A stretch of DNA of 64,000 nt from assembly GCA_946545645.1 (NCBI GenBank), contig CAMNNQ010000176.1, forward strand, positions 1-64,000, in the 5' to 3' direction. How positions within the stretch are numbered: the stretch's first letter is position 1; every line of letters starts with the position of its first letter. The notes beneath the pieces were generated by a model. The model searched no databases and had not been told where the DNA came from. It saw nothing but the letters and a program-made list of their open reading frames with translations. A program made the position numbers and the translations under genes. Of the stretch, positions 1 through 8,761 are shown piece by piece. This stretch comes from an uncultured Clostridia bacterium (lineage in GTDB: Bacteria; Bacillota; Clostridia; Oscillospirales; Ruminococcaceae).

Positions 1-1596
1 CTTTCAATAGAAAATCAGAAGCTGATACTGACGAAGTACGTCAAAGAACAGGGCTGGAACTTGATCGACATTTATGTTGATGACGGTTACTCAGGTACGG
101 ATTTTGACCGTCCCGGGGTACAGCGTTTGCTCGAAGATGCGAAGACAGGAAAGATCAATCTGATAATCTGTAAAGACCTTTCTCGTTTCGGAAGGAATTA
201 CATTCAGGTCGGACAGTACACAGATTACATTTTCCCGACCTACAATATCCGTTTTATTGCGCTTAATGACAATGTCGATACAGCTGCTAAAGATAGTTCA
301 GCTCTGGACATGATGCCGATACTCAATTTATTCAACGAGTGGCACGCCGCTTCTACCAGCAAAAAAATAAAGGCTGTCATTGAAGCAAATGCTAAGGCAG
401 GGAAATACAGAGCCCGCTGCGCTCCGTATGGTTATGTCAAAAGCAATACCGAGAATAGGCTGCCGGTTCCCGATGAGCCTGCGGCAAGCATCGTGAAACG
501 AATTTTTGAACTGCGGGCAAAAGGTGTAAGTCCTCGTCATATCTGCGATATGTTTAATGATGAGCATATCCCCACTCCGGCTGATTATGCAGCAGAAAAG
601 CATGGCATTTTCAATTCCCGTACCGTTAATCACCTCTGGTATCCCGAAGGAATAAGGCGAATCATAAGCAACCCGCTTTATCTCGGACATTTGGTACAGC
701 TAAGAACGACTACGGTCAGCTACAAAAATCACAAGGTCGTGAAAAAAAGCGAGGAGGAAATGGTGATCATCAAGAACACCCATGAGCCGCTTGTTTCACA
801 AGAACTTTGGGATAAAGTCAAGGAAATGGAAGCATCGGTCAGCCAGGGCAAGCGTGACAAGCATGGTGAGATCATGCCGCTTTCAGGGCTGATGTACTGT
901 GCAGACTGCGGTGATAAAATGCGGCTCGGCTGGAACAACACAACGGCAGGCAGCAAGAAAAAGCCTCGCAAGTATTTAAGGCACAACTATCAGTGCGGTA
1001 AGTACAGCAGGTTCGGCAAGTATCTTTGCACAAGTCATCACATCAAAATGAAAGACATCAATGCAATAGTGCTTGCGGATATTCGGTCAAAGGCGGCATT
1101 GGTAATTGCAGACGAGGAGTATGCTAGAGAATTCTTTCTCTCGCAAAAGGAGCAGTACAACACCAAGCAGTCCGAAGTTGACACAAAGCGTCTGCGTGTG
1201 TGCATGGCAAGACTTGACGAGTTGGCAAAGCTGATACCCTCTATTTATGAGGACAAAGTGATCGGCAAGATCCCCGAGGATATTTGCGTTAGCCTTCTGG
1301 AAAAGTATCAGACGGAGCAGACTGCTCTTACCGAGGAGGTCGAGCAGATAGAAAGCAAGCTGTCTGCTGCAACGAAGGACAAGCAGGATGTCGAGGAATA
1401 CATAAGGCGATTAAAGAAATATGCAGACGTTCCCGAGCTTACCCGTGAGATGTGCTTGGAGCTGATCGAGTACATCACCGTTGACGAATATGCGGCTGAC
1501 AGGCCGAGGGATATTCACATTTACTACAAGCTGCTGGACAAGCCGCTGCCGAACAAGATGAGGCTGGAGATCAACGCAAATGATGAAACCGCGTGA
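1..1596 (+). CDS. Large serine recombinase, 5' end outside window
   Basis: Site-specific recombinase of the large serine (resolvase/TnpX-like) type, which cuts and rejoins DNA through a serine-DNA bond to move an element. The reading frame is open from base 1, so the N terminus with the catalytic serine lies upstream. Visible are the end of the resolvase fold (DDGYSGTDFDRPG and KDLSRFGRNYIQVGQY), a recombinase domain, a zinc-ribbon-like stretch (CADCGDKMRLGW ... YQCGKYSRFGKYLC), a coiled coil and a DUF4368-like C terminus. The gene ends in a perfect hairpin overlapping its stop. It lies beside an integrase scrap, so its own element probably inserted there. The family call is firm; the element it moves cannot be seen here. 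Confidence 0.92.
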   Translation, partial: LSIENQKLILTKYVKEQGWNLIDIYVDDGYSGTDFDRPGVQRLLEDAKTGKINLIICKDLSRFGRNYIQVGQYTDYIFPTYNIRFIALNDNVDTAAKDSSALDMMPILNLFNEWHAASTSKKIKAVIEANAKAGKYRARCAPYGYVKSNTENRLPVPDEPAASIVKRIFELRAKGVSPRHICDMFNDEHIPTPADYAAEKHGIFNSRTVNHLWYPEGIRRIISNPLYLGHLVQLRTTTVSYKNHKVVKKSEEEMVIIKNTHEPLVSQELWDKVKEMEASVSQGKRDKHGEIMPLSGLMYCADCGDKMRLGWNNTTAGSKKKPRKYLRHNYQCGKYSRFGKYLCTSHHIKMKDINAIVLADIRSKAALVIADEEYAREFFLSQKEQYNTKQSEVDTKRLRVCMARLDELAKLIPSIYEDKVIGKIPEDICVSLLEKYQTEQTALTEEVEQIESKLSAATKDKQDVEEYIRRLKKYADVPELTREMCLELIEYITVDEYAADRPRDIHIYYKLLDKPLPNKMRLEINANDETA

Positions 1597-1611
1597 ATGC
1601 GCGGTTTCATC
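1582..1611 (+). terminator. Stem-loop overlapping recombinase stop codon
   Basis: A perfect 12-bp inverted repeat (GATGAAACCGCG / CGCGGTTTCATC) with a 6-base loop that contains the TGA stop. No T-run follows, so it is either a weak terminator or a structural mark near the end of the recombinase element. Confidence 0.5.
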
Positions 1612-1629
1612 AAAAGCTATTTGTGTGTC

Positions 1630-1844
1630 CTTATGAGGTGTTGACTACTTTGAACTTGTATTCCCATATGTTCAGAGAAAACCAAGTCAGAGCCTGCGAC
1701 GCTGTTGCAAATGCTCTGAGCTTTAACAAACCCGAGCCTACACCGCCCAAAGACCCAGAACCGACTATCACGGCAGACAATTGTAATGAAAGTGACATCA
1801 ACCGTGCGAAGATCATCTGCATCAAGACAGGCTACGGTGCGTGA
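1630..1844 (+). pseudogene. C-terminal remnant of a tyrosine integrase
   Basis: The frame reads TTLNLYSHMFRENQVRA, the catalytic-tyrosine region found at the C terminus of phage and ICE tyrosine recombinases (compare TTLNIYSH). Everything upstream of this block, including the R and HxxR residues, is missing; the sequence before about 1630 belongs to the serine recombinase side. The remnant lies just before a terminator hairpin and a 23-bp tRNA-Glu 3'-end copy. That is the same arrangement as the intact integrase at 12824-14014. I infer it is the integrase of an older element in the same tRNA site, later broken by insertion or deletion. Confidence 0.75.
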
Positions 1845-1898
1845 AGACAGCGTAAGTCCCAAGTAAGTCCCAAGAGCAATTTTTCAGAAAATAAAAAA

Positions 1899-1930
1899 CT
1901 CTGAAACAACGTATCTACGCCGTTTCAGAG
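1899..1930 (-). terminator. Minus-strand terminator beside left att copy
   Basis: Nested perfect stems (CTCTGAAAC / GTTTCAGAG around CGTA-TC-TACG). Read on the minus strand the hairpin is followed by TTTTTTATTTT. It matches in position the hairpin after the intact tRNA-Glu at 14072-14111. Confidence 0.7.
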
Positions 1931-1940
1931 CCTAAAATTG

Positions 1941-1963
1941 TGGTGACCCGTACGGGAATTGAA
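1941..1963. repeat. Left attachment-site copy (tRNA-Glu 3' end)
   Basis: Twenty-three bases identical to 14117-14139, the 3' end of the intact tRNA-Glu including CCA (core ACCCGTACGGGAATTGAA). The identity stops sharply on both sides (g versus t before, a versus c after). This is the expected result of site-specific integration into a tRNA gene. Confidence 0.9.
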
Positions 1964-2132
1964 AATCCCCCCACGCTTTTTCGATGTTTTTGAAACTTCT
2001 CAAAACATCGGAATTTCGGGCATTTCAGCGAAATTGCCTCTTGTGTCTTTCACCAAGTTTTTACGGCGATAATGAACAAATAAAGAACAAGAATCACGGT
2101 GTGTCTCTTTTTTTGTACAGTTTCATATTTCA

Positions 2133-2486
2133 ATGTCGGTCAAAATCGACTTTATATTGAAATATGAAACTTTTTGCTTGTTCCTCAAAATTGAATTAAG
2201 GTCAATCATACAAGAATATTTACTTTTGAGTAGAATCTTTTCAGATTGTAAATATCCCAACAGGCTTTGCAGACTCCTCAATGAGCGGATGATCATACTG
2301 TGTCTCGCTGATATGGAGCAGAAATTCGATGAGGCTATCTCCTGTTAGGGAGAACTTTGGAAGCAGAACGACAGCGGTTATCAGAAAGTTGTCCTTGCTG
2401 CCGATGCAGAGAAGATGCTCGGTCTTGAAAACTGCTTCATAAGTATGGCGAGAGAAGCGGTGTTTGAGTGTATGGTTTATATTTGA
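2133..2486 (+). pseudogene. Decayed small ORF with in-frame stop
   Basis: One frame reads gene-like peptide on both sides of a TAG at 2346-2348: CLADMEQKFDEAISC before it, then GELWKQNDSGYQKVVLAADA and MLGLENCFISMAREAVFEC, ending at TGA 2484-2486. The part before about 2227 looks random. The 3' end overlaps the end of the minus-strand gene at 2477 and the repeat described at 2469-2526. I do not recognise the family. It could be chance, but the second half has normal amino-acid composition. Confidence 0.35.
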
Positions 2487-2526
2487 TGTTCAACGGCTGT
2501 GCCTTCGGGTGCAGCCGTTCCTTGTT
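2469..2526. repeat. Shared module-end repeat, copy 1
   Basis: About 58 bp resembling 4392-4451, including the exact run GGCTGTGCCTTCGGGT. It encodes the final PEGTA..QI residues of the minus-strand protein ending at 2477. It holds an inverted repeat (AACGGCTG / CAGCCGTT). Confidence 0.7.
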
Positions 2527-3271
2527 TGTTTATTGAAAACAAACTTATGTAACTATTCTGAGTCATCTCACGAATCTTTCTCCAAGCATACCTGTTATCA
2601 CAATTATCATCGATTGTTTTTAAGAATTCACCGATTTCTTCTAACAATGGTACAAGATTGCCTATTTGATCTGATAACACTTTCGCAACTCGTGTATTAG
2701 AAGATGTAATATAATCTATCATATTTTTGTTTTGCTTAAGATTATCTATTTTTTCTTCTATAATAGCACATCTTATCAGATTTACGCTATTTTCTATTGG
2801 TGTGAATTTTTGAAATGTTTCTGTTTGGAAAGAAAAAAGTCTTTTCTCAATATCATTTTTCTTTCTGAAACAAGAATAATCTACACCTCGCAAAAAATAT
2901 ACTTGCGATTTTATCATTTGAGTTGTATTATCAAAAACGTTCTCAGGAATTTGTGTATCAGGATGTGACTGGAAATCAAGAATGTTATGCTGCATCAAGA
3001 ATAAAGATTGATATAGATATAAAGTTTGAAAGAATAGTTGGTTTTCAGTGTTTTTCTTTTCAATCAGATATTTGTTTATTTCACAAAACAATACCACTAA
3101 AGTACTTGCAAATACTCCGCCAAAAACAGTTAACAAGAAATTGTTTGAAATCCAAATTGTGTTTAACGAGATAAAATTGCTTTCAATATTTACAGTAATC
3201 AAGTAAGTGATTATTAAAAATATAGTAGATAGTATACTTGTGAACTTTATGATTTTAATACTTGTGCTCAT
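2477..3271 (-). CDS. Two-TM membrane protein of unknown function
   Basis: A 264-residue protein I do not recognise. It has two hydrophobic segments, at about residues 9-30 and 42-63. A mostly helical, probably cytoplasmic region of about 200 residues follows, rich in Lys, Glu and Asn. The start follows an aggaggac-type ribosome binding site close behind the stop of the GIY-YIG gene at 3292, about 20 bases away, so the two are probably one transcript. The last residues (PEGTAVEHQI) resemble the tail of the HEPN protein ending at 4401 and come from a repeated DNA segment. The pairing of a nuclease-fold protein with a membrane protein suggests a defence effector, but this is inference. Confidence 0.7.
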   Translation of the reverse strand: MSTSIKIIKFTSILSTIFLIITYLITVNIESNFISLNTIWISNNFLLTVFGGVFASTLVVLFCEINKYLIEKKNTENQLFFQTLYLYQSLFLMQHNILDFQSHPDTQIPENVFDNTTQMIKSQVYFLRGVDYSCFRKKNDIEKRLFSFQTETFQKFTPIENSVNLIRCAIIEEKIDNLKQNKNMIDYITSSNTRVAKVLSDQIGNLVPLLEEIGEFLKTIDDNCDNRYAWRKIREMTQNSYISLFSINKQGTAAPEGTAVEHQI

Positions 3272-3291
3272 TAGTCCTCCTAATAAAATGA

Positions 3292-4188
3292 TTATGATTG
3301 ATCCTCCAAATCATGCAACGTCTTTCCATCCTTAGTCTTCCATGATACCCATCCATTACAGCTTTTACCCGTAACGAATTGTGCTGCACTTGTAGGACTG
3401 TTAAACAAAACATCTTCCTGAAGAATATCATCTATGATTTTGCACTCTTCACGCTTCTTTAGGTTACCAGACGATATAGTATCATCCGTACCGCTGCTGG
3501 GAGCGATCTTGCTGCCTTTCAGAACAACAAAGCCCTCAGAGGTCTGCTTGGCAGATGCTTCGACGGTAAAGTTGAGCTTCTTGATAGTACGAGTGAAGAA
3601 AAGCTCAATCTCCTCAGATGGAGTATCTGTAGCATCTTCAACAACAGGTGCAGTTTTGTTTAGGGGAACAAAAATTTTATGGCCAAGTGTCCCCATTATG
3701 AGCTTGGCATAATCTACGAATTCTTCAAGCTCGCTCTCTTTCTCCTCGGTGATATGTCCGGGAGACGGATCGTTTCCGTTCTTAACGATATATCTGTTAG
3801 CTTCGATAGCCAAATTGCAGAATTTGTTTTCAAGATAGCTTATCTCAGTCGGACCGAAAGAGTTGTTGGAGGTTGTAAACACTACAGCTTCTGTCCAGTA
3901 ATCCTTATCAGGATTCCGCTTATGCTCCATAAGACGATAAAGGATACCTTCACCGTTCTTTCTGATACCAGCCTGTCCTATGTAAGCGATGTTCTCACCA
4001 GTATCATCAGAAATGCCAAAAAGGAAATATACTCCGCTCCATTTGAGATCCTCACGGTTTTTGCATTTTTCAATTTCAGTGCGAGGTATCTTATAAGCAA
4101 CGCCTGTCCAGTTGGCAAGTGTGCATTTGATACGTCCGCTTGCATCTCCGTCCATAAGGAAGAGATTTATGTTTTTTCCTCGGGGCAT
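3292..4188 (-). CDS. GIY-YIG nuclease-fold protein with DUF4357
   Basis: The N-terminal part has a GIY-YIG core: GVYFLFG at residues 52-58, AYIGQAG at 68-74, Arg85 in the following helix, and a Glu near residue 120 in ISYLENKF. This fold binds a metal and cuts phosphodiester bonds. The C-terminal part (about 225-298, SPTSAAQFVTGKSCNGW ... GKTLHDLE) matches DUF4357, a domain often fused to GIY-YIG and found near restriction systems. The ORF starts at ATG after an aaaggagg-type site and is followed closely by the two-TM gene. Family assignment is good. Whether it attacks foreign DNA is not shown by the sequence. Confidence 0.85.
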   Translation of the reverse strand: MPRGKNINLFLMDGDASGRIKCTLANWTGVAYKIPRTEIEKCKNREDLKWSGVYFLFGISDDTGENIAYIGQAGIRKNGEGILYRLMEHKRNPDKDYWTEAVVFTTSNNSFGPTEISYLENKFCNLAIEANRYIVKNGNDPSPGHITEEKESELEEFVDYAKLIMGTLGHKIFVPLNKTAPVVEDATDTPSEEIELFFTRTIKKLNFTVEASAKQTSEGFVVLKGSKIAPSSGTDDTISSGNLKKREECKIIDDILQEDVLFNSPTSAAQFVTGKSCNGWVSWKTKDGKTLHDLEDQS

Positions 4189-4391
4189 AATAAACCTCCT
4201 TTTACGTTGATATATGATTTTTAATCATTCTCATCTTCATTTGATTCAGGATTATTTGTTATGTATTTTCTCATTTTTATCATTTAACGGCAGATTTTCG
4301 ATCGTACTGTAGTTAATTGGTTGTGAACAATCTGGAAGGCAGTTCAAAGTATCACTAAGAAGTTTGGAAATTCAGGGAAAATCTATTTTGG

Positions 4392-4451
4392 GTAAATGGT
4401 TCATATTTGATAATCATCGGCTGTGCCTTCGGGTTCAGTCGTTTCGTTTGA
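4392..4451. repeat. Shared module-end repeat, copy 2
   Basis: Counterpart of 2469-2526 with the same GGCTGTGCCTTCGGGT run. It covers the end of the HEPN-protein gene and encodes its PEGTADDYQI tail. The inverted repeat present in copy 1 is imperfect here. Confidence 0.7.
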
Positions 4452-6209
4452 ATTATCATTGCTTGAAGGAGGAGTAGAGTACTTGACAGCATCACAACAT
4501 AAAAATATATCATCTTCTTTAAATTTTTCTTTTGATGATAATTCCTTAATGATTTTTTCAATCTGAAATATCTCGTCAATTAATACATTGTCGATAGAAT
4601 ATAGATGCTTTTCTGATGTAAGCGAGACCATTAATTGCCAAATACATACATCTACATAACTATGCAAGTGTTCGCCAAGCGGCTTGAGATTGTTAGGTTT
4701 ATCACCAGAATGTATTATTGAATTACGAGTTCGATATAGTCTTATTAAGTGCCATGTTATTCTTCGAGTAAATCGCTCTAAATCAATTAAAAAACTATTT
4801 CTGCGTTTACATATAGTGTTCATCTGAGCTATTCTACTTCTAAGTATTGGGTAATTATTCAAATATATGTATAGCTTTTGTCTTAAAGCATCATACTTAT
4901 CCAGAGTAATTAATGCGGCAATTTTGTATTTATTATCATTTCCATCAATCGAATTGATAATATTATTATACTGTTCTATTAATAAATTATCCTTGAGATT
5001 ACCATCTAATTCCTTAAATAGCATTATTATATATTCTTTTTGTAGCAGAGGAATGGCTTTTCTTTCTATTTCATTTATTTTAGCACGATCTTTATCTGAA
5101 ACAAATAGTACTTCAAGTATTGACCATAGATTCAAAAATCCATTGCTTAGATTAGTATTCTCTAAAGCGGTATTATGTAATGAAATAACTTTATCAATTT
5201 TATCAAACGAACCTCTACTAGCGTTGGTAAGTAGAGCAGTGATCATTAGCTCTGATAATTCGCTTGATTTTTCTGCATCTTCATTTTCTGGAAAGTTAAA
5301 ACGTTGTACTGTTAAGTCTACAAAAGCATAATCGGATTCAGTATATCGAACCATACATTTGTTTAAAAACCACTTTTTTCGGTCGTCATTCATAAACCGA
5401 TAAAACTTATAGAAAATATCCAGCTGTTCATATGCAATGTTAGCAGCCTGTCTTTTATCCAACGCTTCGATTTCAAGTTTTGCAATGATGTACTTGTTTT
5501 CTGGATACTTAAACTCTTTTGCTTCGCTTATATCAAAATCAAAATCGACATCTAATTTTTGATTCAGTATATCTTTAAAGTTTTGAGCACTTTTGTGTAA
5601 TGCTACATATACACTATATGTTCTTTTCCTAAAATCAAAGCGATTAAGAAACTCTTCTAACAGCTCACGATCTTTTTTATCTGAATTAGTGAATACCGTT
5701 TTATTATGATAATAAATGTAATCAGAACTATATCCCCTATCTAGTAATCCTGGAATATAACAGCGTAAAGCCTGCTCAATCAATCGCTTTTCTTTTTCTT
5801 GCGGAGTAATCTTAAGAAGATATTCTTTACACCAATAATCATATTTGCTTAACAGATGAAGGATATAGTGCATCACTTTGTTTCTATCAAATTCAGTACT
5901 GCTGTTAAGTTTATTTACTAGCGTTGTTTTTTCTTCTTCAGGGATATACTCTTTAATTATTATATCGTTTTCAAACGATTCTAAAAACTCCTCGAAAATG
6001 AATTTTAAGTGTGATTGGTCTATTATCCCTTTTTTTACCAGATCTGCTGTTATTAAATACTCTTTAACCAGCAAATAGGTGTTGAGCACAGGTGCTTTAT
6101 AAATGTGGTAAGTTGAGTGTTTCAGCATTTCATCAATTCTTTGTGAAAAATAAAGAATGCCGTCATTTATCGGATTTTCATCCGACTTATTCATAGTAAA
6201 AAACTTCAT
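4401..6209 (-). CDS. HEPN-motif protein, putative defence RNase
   Basis: A 602-residue, mostly helical protein. Near the C terminus RTRNSIIHSG gives the Rx4H signature of HEPN ribonucleases (R495 to H500) in a helix-rich setting that resembles ApeA-like HEPN domains. I see no known domain in the first 400 residues. The ATG overlaps the methylase stop (ATGA), so it is translationally coupled to the restriction-modification genes. HEPN proteins beside restriction systems often act as abortive-infection RNases. That role is inferred here from the motif and context. The tail PEGTADDYQI is shared with the gene ending at 2477. Confidence 0.75.
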   Translation of the reverse strand: MKFFTMNKSDENPINDGILYFSQRIDEMLKHSTYHIYKAPVLNTYLLVKEYLITADLVKKGIIDQSHLKFIFEEFLESFENDIIIKEYIPEEEKTTLVNKLNSSTEFDRNKVMHYILHLLSKYDYWCKEYLLKITPQEKEKRLIEQALRCYIPGLLDRGYSSDYIYYHNKTVFTNSDKKDRELLEEFLNRFDFRKRTYSVYVALHKSAQNFKDILNQKLDVDFDFDISEAKEFKYPENKYIIAKLEIEALDKRQAANIAYEQLDIFYKFYRFMNDDRKKWFLNKCMVRYTESDYAFVDLTVQRFNFPENEDAEKSSELSELMITALLTNASRGSFDKIDKVISLHNTALENTNLSNGFLNLWSILEVLFVSDKDRAKINEIERKAIPLLQKEYIIMLFKELDGNLKDNLLIEQYNNIINSIDGNDNKYKIAALITLDKYDALRQKLYIYLNNYPILRSRIAQMNTICKRRNSFLIDLERFTRRITWHLIRLYRTRNSIIHSGDKPNNLKPLGEHLHSYVDVCIWQLMVSLTSEKHLYSIDNVLIDEIFQIEKIIKELSSKEKFKEDDIFLCCDAVKYSTPPSSNDNSNETTEPEGTADDYQI

Positions 6210-7768
6210 ATAGCACCGCCTTTCACAATCAACTCGGATAATTTGTCACAACGTACTTTTGATAATTCACGAGGTTCTATTTTCTTTAATCCTCCTCCGT
6301 AAACACGCCCCTGACTTTCAAGATCATAGCGAGATATTGAACGCAGGGCTTTCCATATTTCAAATAAAGATTCAGGATTTCTGCTTAAAAAGCTTAAAAC
6401 ATCTTCTTTGGGATAAAGCATCATATATGAGTTAGTTGCAACAGCATTGGTATGATTAAGAATGAATCTGAATGGATTATCAAACTCACTTTTGCTTCTT
6501 CCCATATATGAACATAAGAATGGTGTGGCTGAACGTCTTTCTTGAAAATACCATTTTTTACGATTTCGACATAAGTATTTTCTTCCTGTTGTTTCTTTTC
6601 CACTTTCCAAATATGCCCATACCCCTGGATGATTAGCTCTCAAATCTTCTTCCGAAAGAGTACAATCTAATAAAAAATACTGTGTTTCAAGAAGAGGGTA
6701 TCCAGATGTGTCCTTAAATATTTCATTTTCCTTTAATTTGTGTGGACTGGGCAAAATCGGCGTGAAGAATGACATATCTAAACCAAGCTCAGTTATTTGC
6801 TCTTTGGAAAGAATAAAAAAACCATTGTCGCCTGTTGCCAAACCTCTTTTTATTGTAAAGAAATCTCCTAATGTTGGTACTTCTATATTATTTGTAGAAA
6901 CAGACTCGGCTGTTATATTAGTCCATTTGTCCTTTTCAATCAGTTGCTTTTTAGTTACTATTTTGGATACTTCGGGGGTGTCATGTGTACCACCATAAGA
7001 CAATTCGATTTCATAATCAGAGTGAATGATTTCGTTCCTGAACCATACAACACAAGAAGAAACTAACGCATCTTTGAATTTACTGTTTTCTGGTGTGTAT
7101 CTATGAATTCTTAGAAGATGCACACTGTTTAATAAATAATCTTTCACTGCTTTTCCGTAGTTAACATCCATAAACTCGCTTGGGATCAACCAGCCAGATA
7201 TTGCACCTGGTTTGAGTTGTTTATGTGCTGATAGCAGAAAATAACAATAAAGTCCTGCAAGTCCTGAAATAGAAGTATTGGTTTCTTTTTTTATCTTTCT
7301 AACCAAATTTGCCTTCTGTTCCTTATCAATAAGATGATGACGAACATATGGCGGATTACTGATTACAAGATTAAAAAGTTTATCATCTTGCGAACAAAGG
7401 AAATCACCACAAATCAGATTATAATAGTTTTCTTTCCATAATGAGACGGACTTTTGATAGATTTCAGAATCTATTTCGTAACCTGTTATACTTTTAATCC
7501 TTTTGATGCACTTAATTGATTGCAAAGCTGAAAAAAAAGCTCCAGTTCCAAATGATGGCTCTAAAAAGTCGATTTCGTCATCTTCCAACAAAGATACTCC
7601 ATACGACACAATCTCTTTTGCTAAGTCGTACGGAGTAGCAAACTGTCCCAAGGCACGACGTTCTTCTATATCCTTAGAACTATCGATTTGACATTGAATT
7701 ATCTCTCTTTGTTTTTCAGTGGAAGTTATATTCCTAACTGAGTTAGATCTTCTATTCTGTGTTCCCAT
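6206..7768 (-). CDS. N6-adenine DNA methyltransferase (Eco57I-like)
   Basis: Type II modification methylase that transfers a methyl group from SAM to adenine N6 in the target site. Motif X/I region: QFATPYDLAKEIV, then DFLEPSFGTGAFF at about 69-81. Catalytic motif IV is ISNPPYV at about 138-144. The C-terminal half should hold target recognition. ATG at 7768 follows AAGGAA by ten bases; a TTG two codons earlier (7774) is the alternative. It overlaps the upstream restriction gene by about 43 bases and the downstream HEPN gene by 4. It should protect the host against the enzyme encoded at 7726-8691. Confidence 0.9.
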   Translation of the reverse strand: MGTQNRRSNSVRNITSTEKQREIIQCQIDSSKDIEERRALGQFATPYDLAKEIVSYGVSLLEDDEIDFLEPSFGTGAFFSALQSIKCIKRIKSITGYEIDSEIYQKSVSLWKENYYNLICGDFLCSQDDKLFNLVISNPPYVRHHLIDKEQKANLVRKIKKETNTSISGLAGLYCYFLLSAHKQLKPGAISGWLIPSEFMDVNYGKAVKDYLLNSVHLLRIHRYTPENSKFKDALVSSCVVWFRNEIIHSDYEIELSYGGTHDTPEVSKIVTKKQLIEKDKWTNITAESVSTNNIEVPTLGDFFTIKRGLATGDNGFFILSKEQITELGLDMSFFTPILPSPHKLKENEIFKDTSGYPLLETQYFLLDCTLSEEDLRANHPGVWAYLESGKETTGRKYLCRNRKKWYFQERRSATPFLCSYMGRSKSEFDNPFRFILNHTNAVATNSYMMLYPKEDVLSFLSRNPESLFEIWKALRSISRYDLESQGRVYGGGLKKIEPRELSKVRCDKLSELIVKGGAI

Positions 7769-8691
7769 ATCCAATCAATTCCTTCTGCTGCTTCGTAGCC
7801 AAGATAGCCAGAATCAAAGTAGCCACATAAAAACAATGAATAAGATACATTCGTTCCATATGTTCGTTTTAATTGTTGCATTTTGGTTGCTTCTTCTTTT
7901 CGTCGTTTGTTAACATTGGTGAAATCTCCTGCTGACTTCGCTTCAATAAGAATTGGCATAGAGTTTTGTGCTGCACTTAATGGCATAATAACAACATCAA
8001 CAGGAATATTGACTGTTGTTTCAGCTCCATCCGCAACTAAAACGGGAACATTAGTATGAAATGAATATGTACCTTTTGGCATTTCAGAATACTTTGTATT
8101 CTTTTCGGATTTTTTATACCCTTTTGCATTGAGAAACGCTGATATAGCATCTAACTGACGCTTTTCTTGAGCATTTCTTATTATTGGATCTGCTACAGCA
8201 CCACATAAACGGTCAGCTACGATAGTTGATGATCGTTGAACCTCTATATCTGATGGTTTTCTTTTTTCATCGAGCCAAACAAAAATATCAGGATCAGCCA
8301 TTTTAATAATTGTTGTAGATATTTTTGTAAGCTGATCATAAAGCATATTTTCGCTCATTCTTGGAGAAACACGAGGATTATCATTATCCTCCATATTTTC
8401 AACAAGACTTTTTGATACTCCTGCCAAACCTACAAGCCTGTCACGAGCAATTGGTGGACAAGTAGACATTCTTAGAATTGGCAGTATTTCTGGATGATCT
8501 TTCAATAATTCGGGCGAAATATTTAGCAGATAGTTTGAATTAATCAATGCAGATTCGACTTTGCTTGCTGTTGAAATACGAGTATCTCTAAATGCTTTTG
8601 GCGCAAATTCCATAAACCATTCGTTATATAAATCGACAGATGCTTGAACATCTCTTTTCCATAAATCAGGTTTATCTCTATTAATCCCCAT
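7726..8691 (-). CDS. XamI-like type II restriction endonuclease
   Basis: A 321-residue protein resembling the XamI restriction enzyme family, whose type member cuts GTCGAC. The N-terminal signature SVDLYNEWFMEFAPKAFRDT fits that family. A PD-(D/E)xK-type core is visible as Asp232 (PVDVVIMP) and Glu250-Ala-Lys252 (ILIEAKSAG). It starts at ATG after aaaggag and is the first gene of the minus-strand operon. A good promoter lies at 8733-8761. The partner methylase follows immediately. The target site of this protein is inferred from the family, not seen. Confidence 0.8.
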   Translation of the reverse strand: MGINRDKPDLWKRDVQASVDLYNEWFMEFAPKAFRDTRISTASKVESALINSNYLLNISPELLKDHPEILPILRMSTCPPIARDRLVGLAGVSKSLVENMEDNDNPRVSPRMSENMLYDQLTKISTTIIKMADPDIFVWLDEKRKPSDIEVQRSSTIVADRLCGAVADPIIRNAQEKRQLDAISAFLNAKGYKKSEKNTKYSEMPKGTYSFHTNVPVLVADGAETTVNIPVDVVIMPLSAAQNSMPILIEAKSAGDFTNVNKRRKEEATKMQQLKRTYGTNVSYSLFLCGYFDSGYLGYEAAEGIDWIWEHRIEDLTQLGI

Positions 8692-8732
8692 ATTTAATTC
8701 TCCTTTACAGTGAATCTAATACTTTTATTCTA

Positions 8733-8761
8733 ATTATAACACAAATACGTTGAAAAATCAA
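8733..8761 (-). promoter_or_regulatory. Promoter of restriction-modification operon
   Basis: Minus-strand TTGATT, 17 bases, TATAAT, about 40 bases before the XamI-like gene. Confidence 0.75.
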
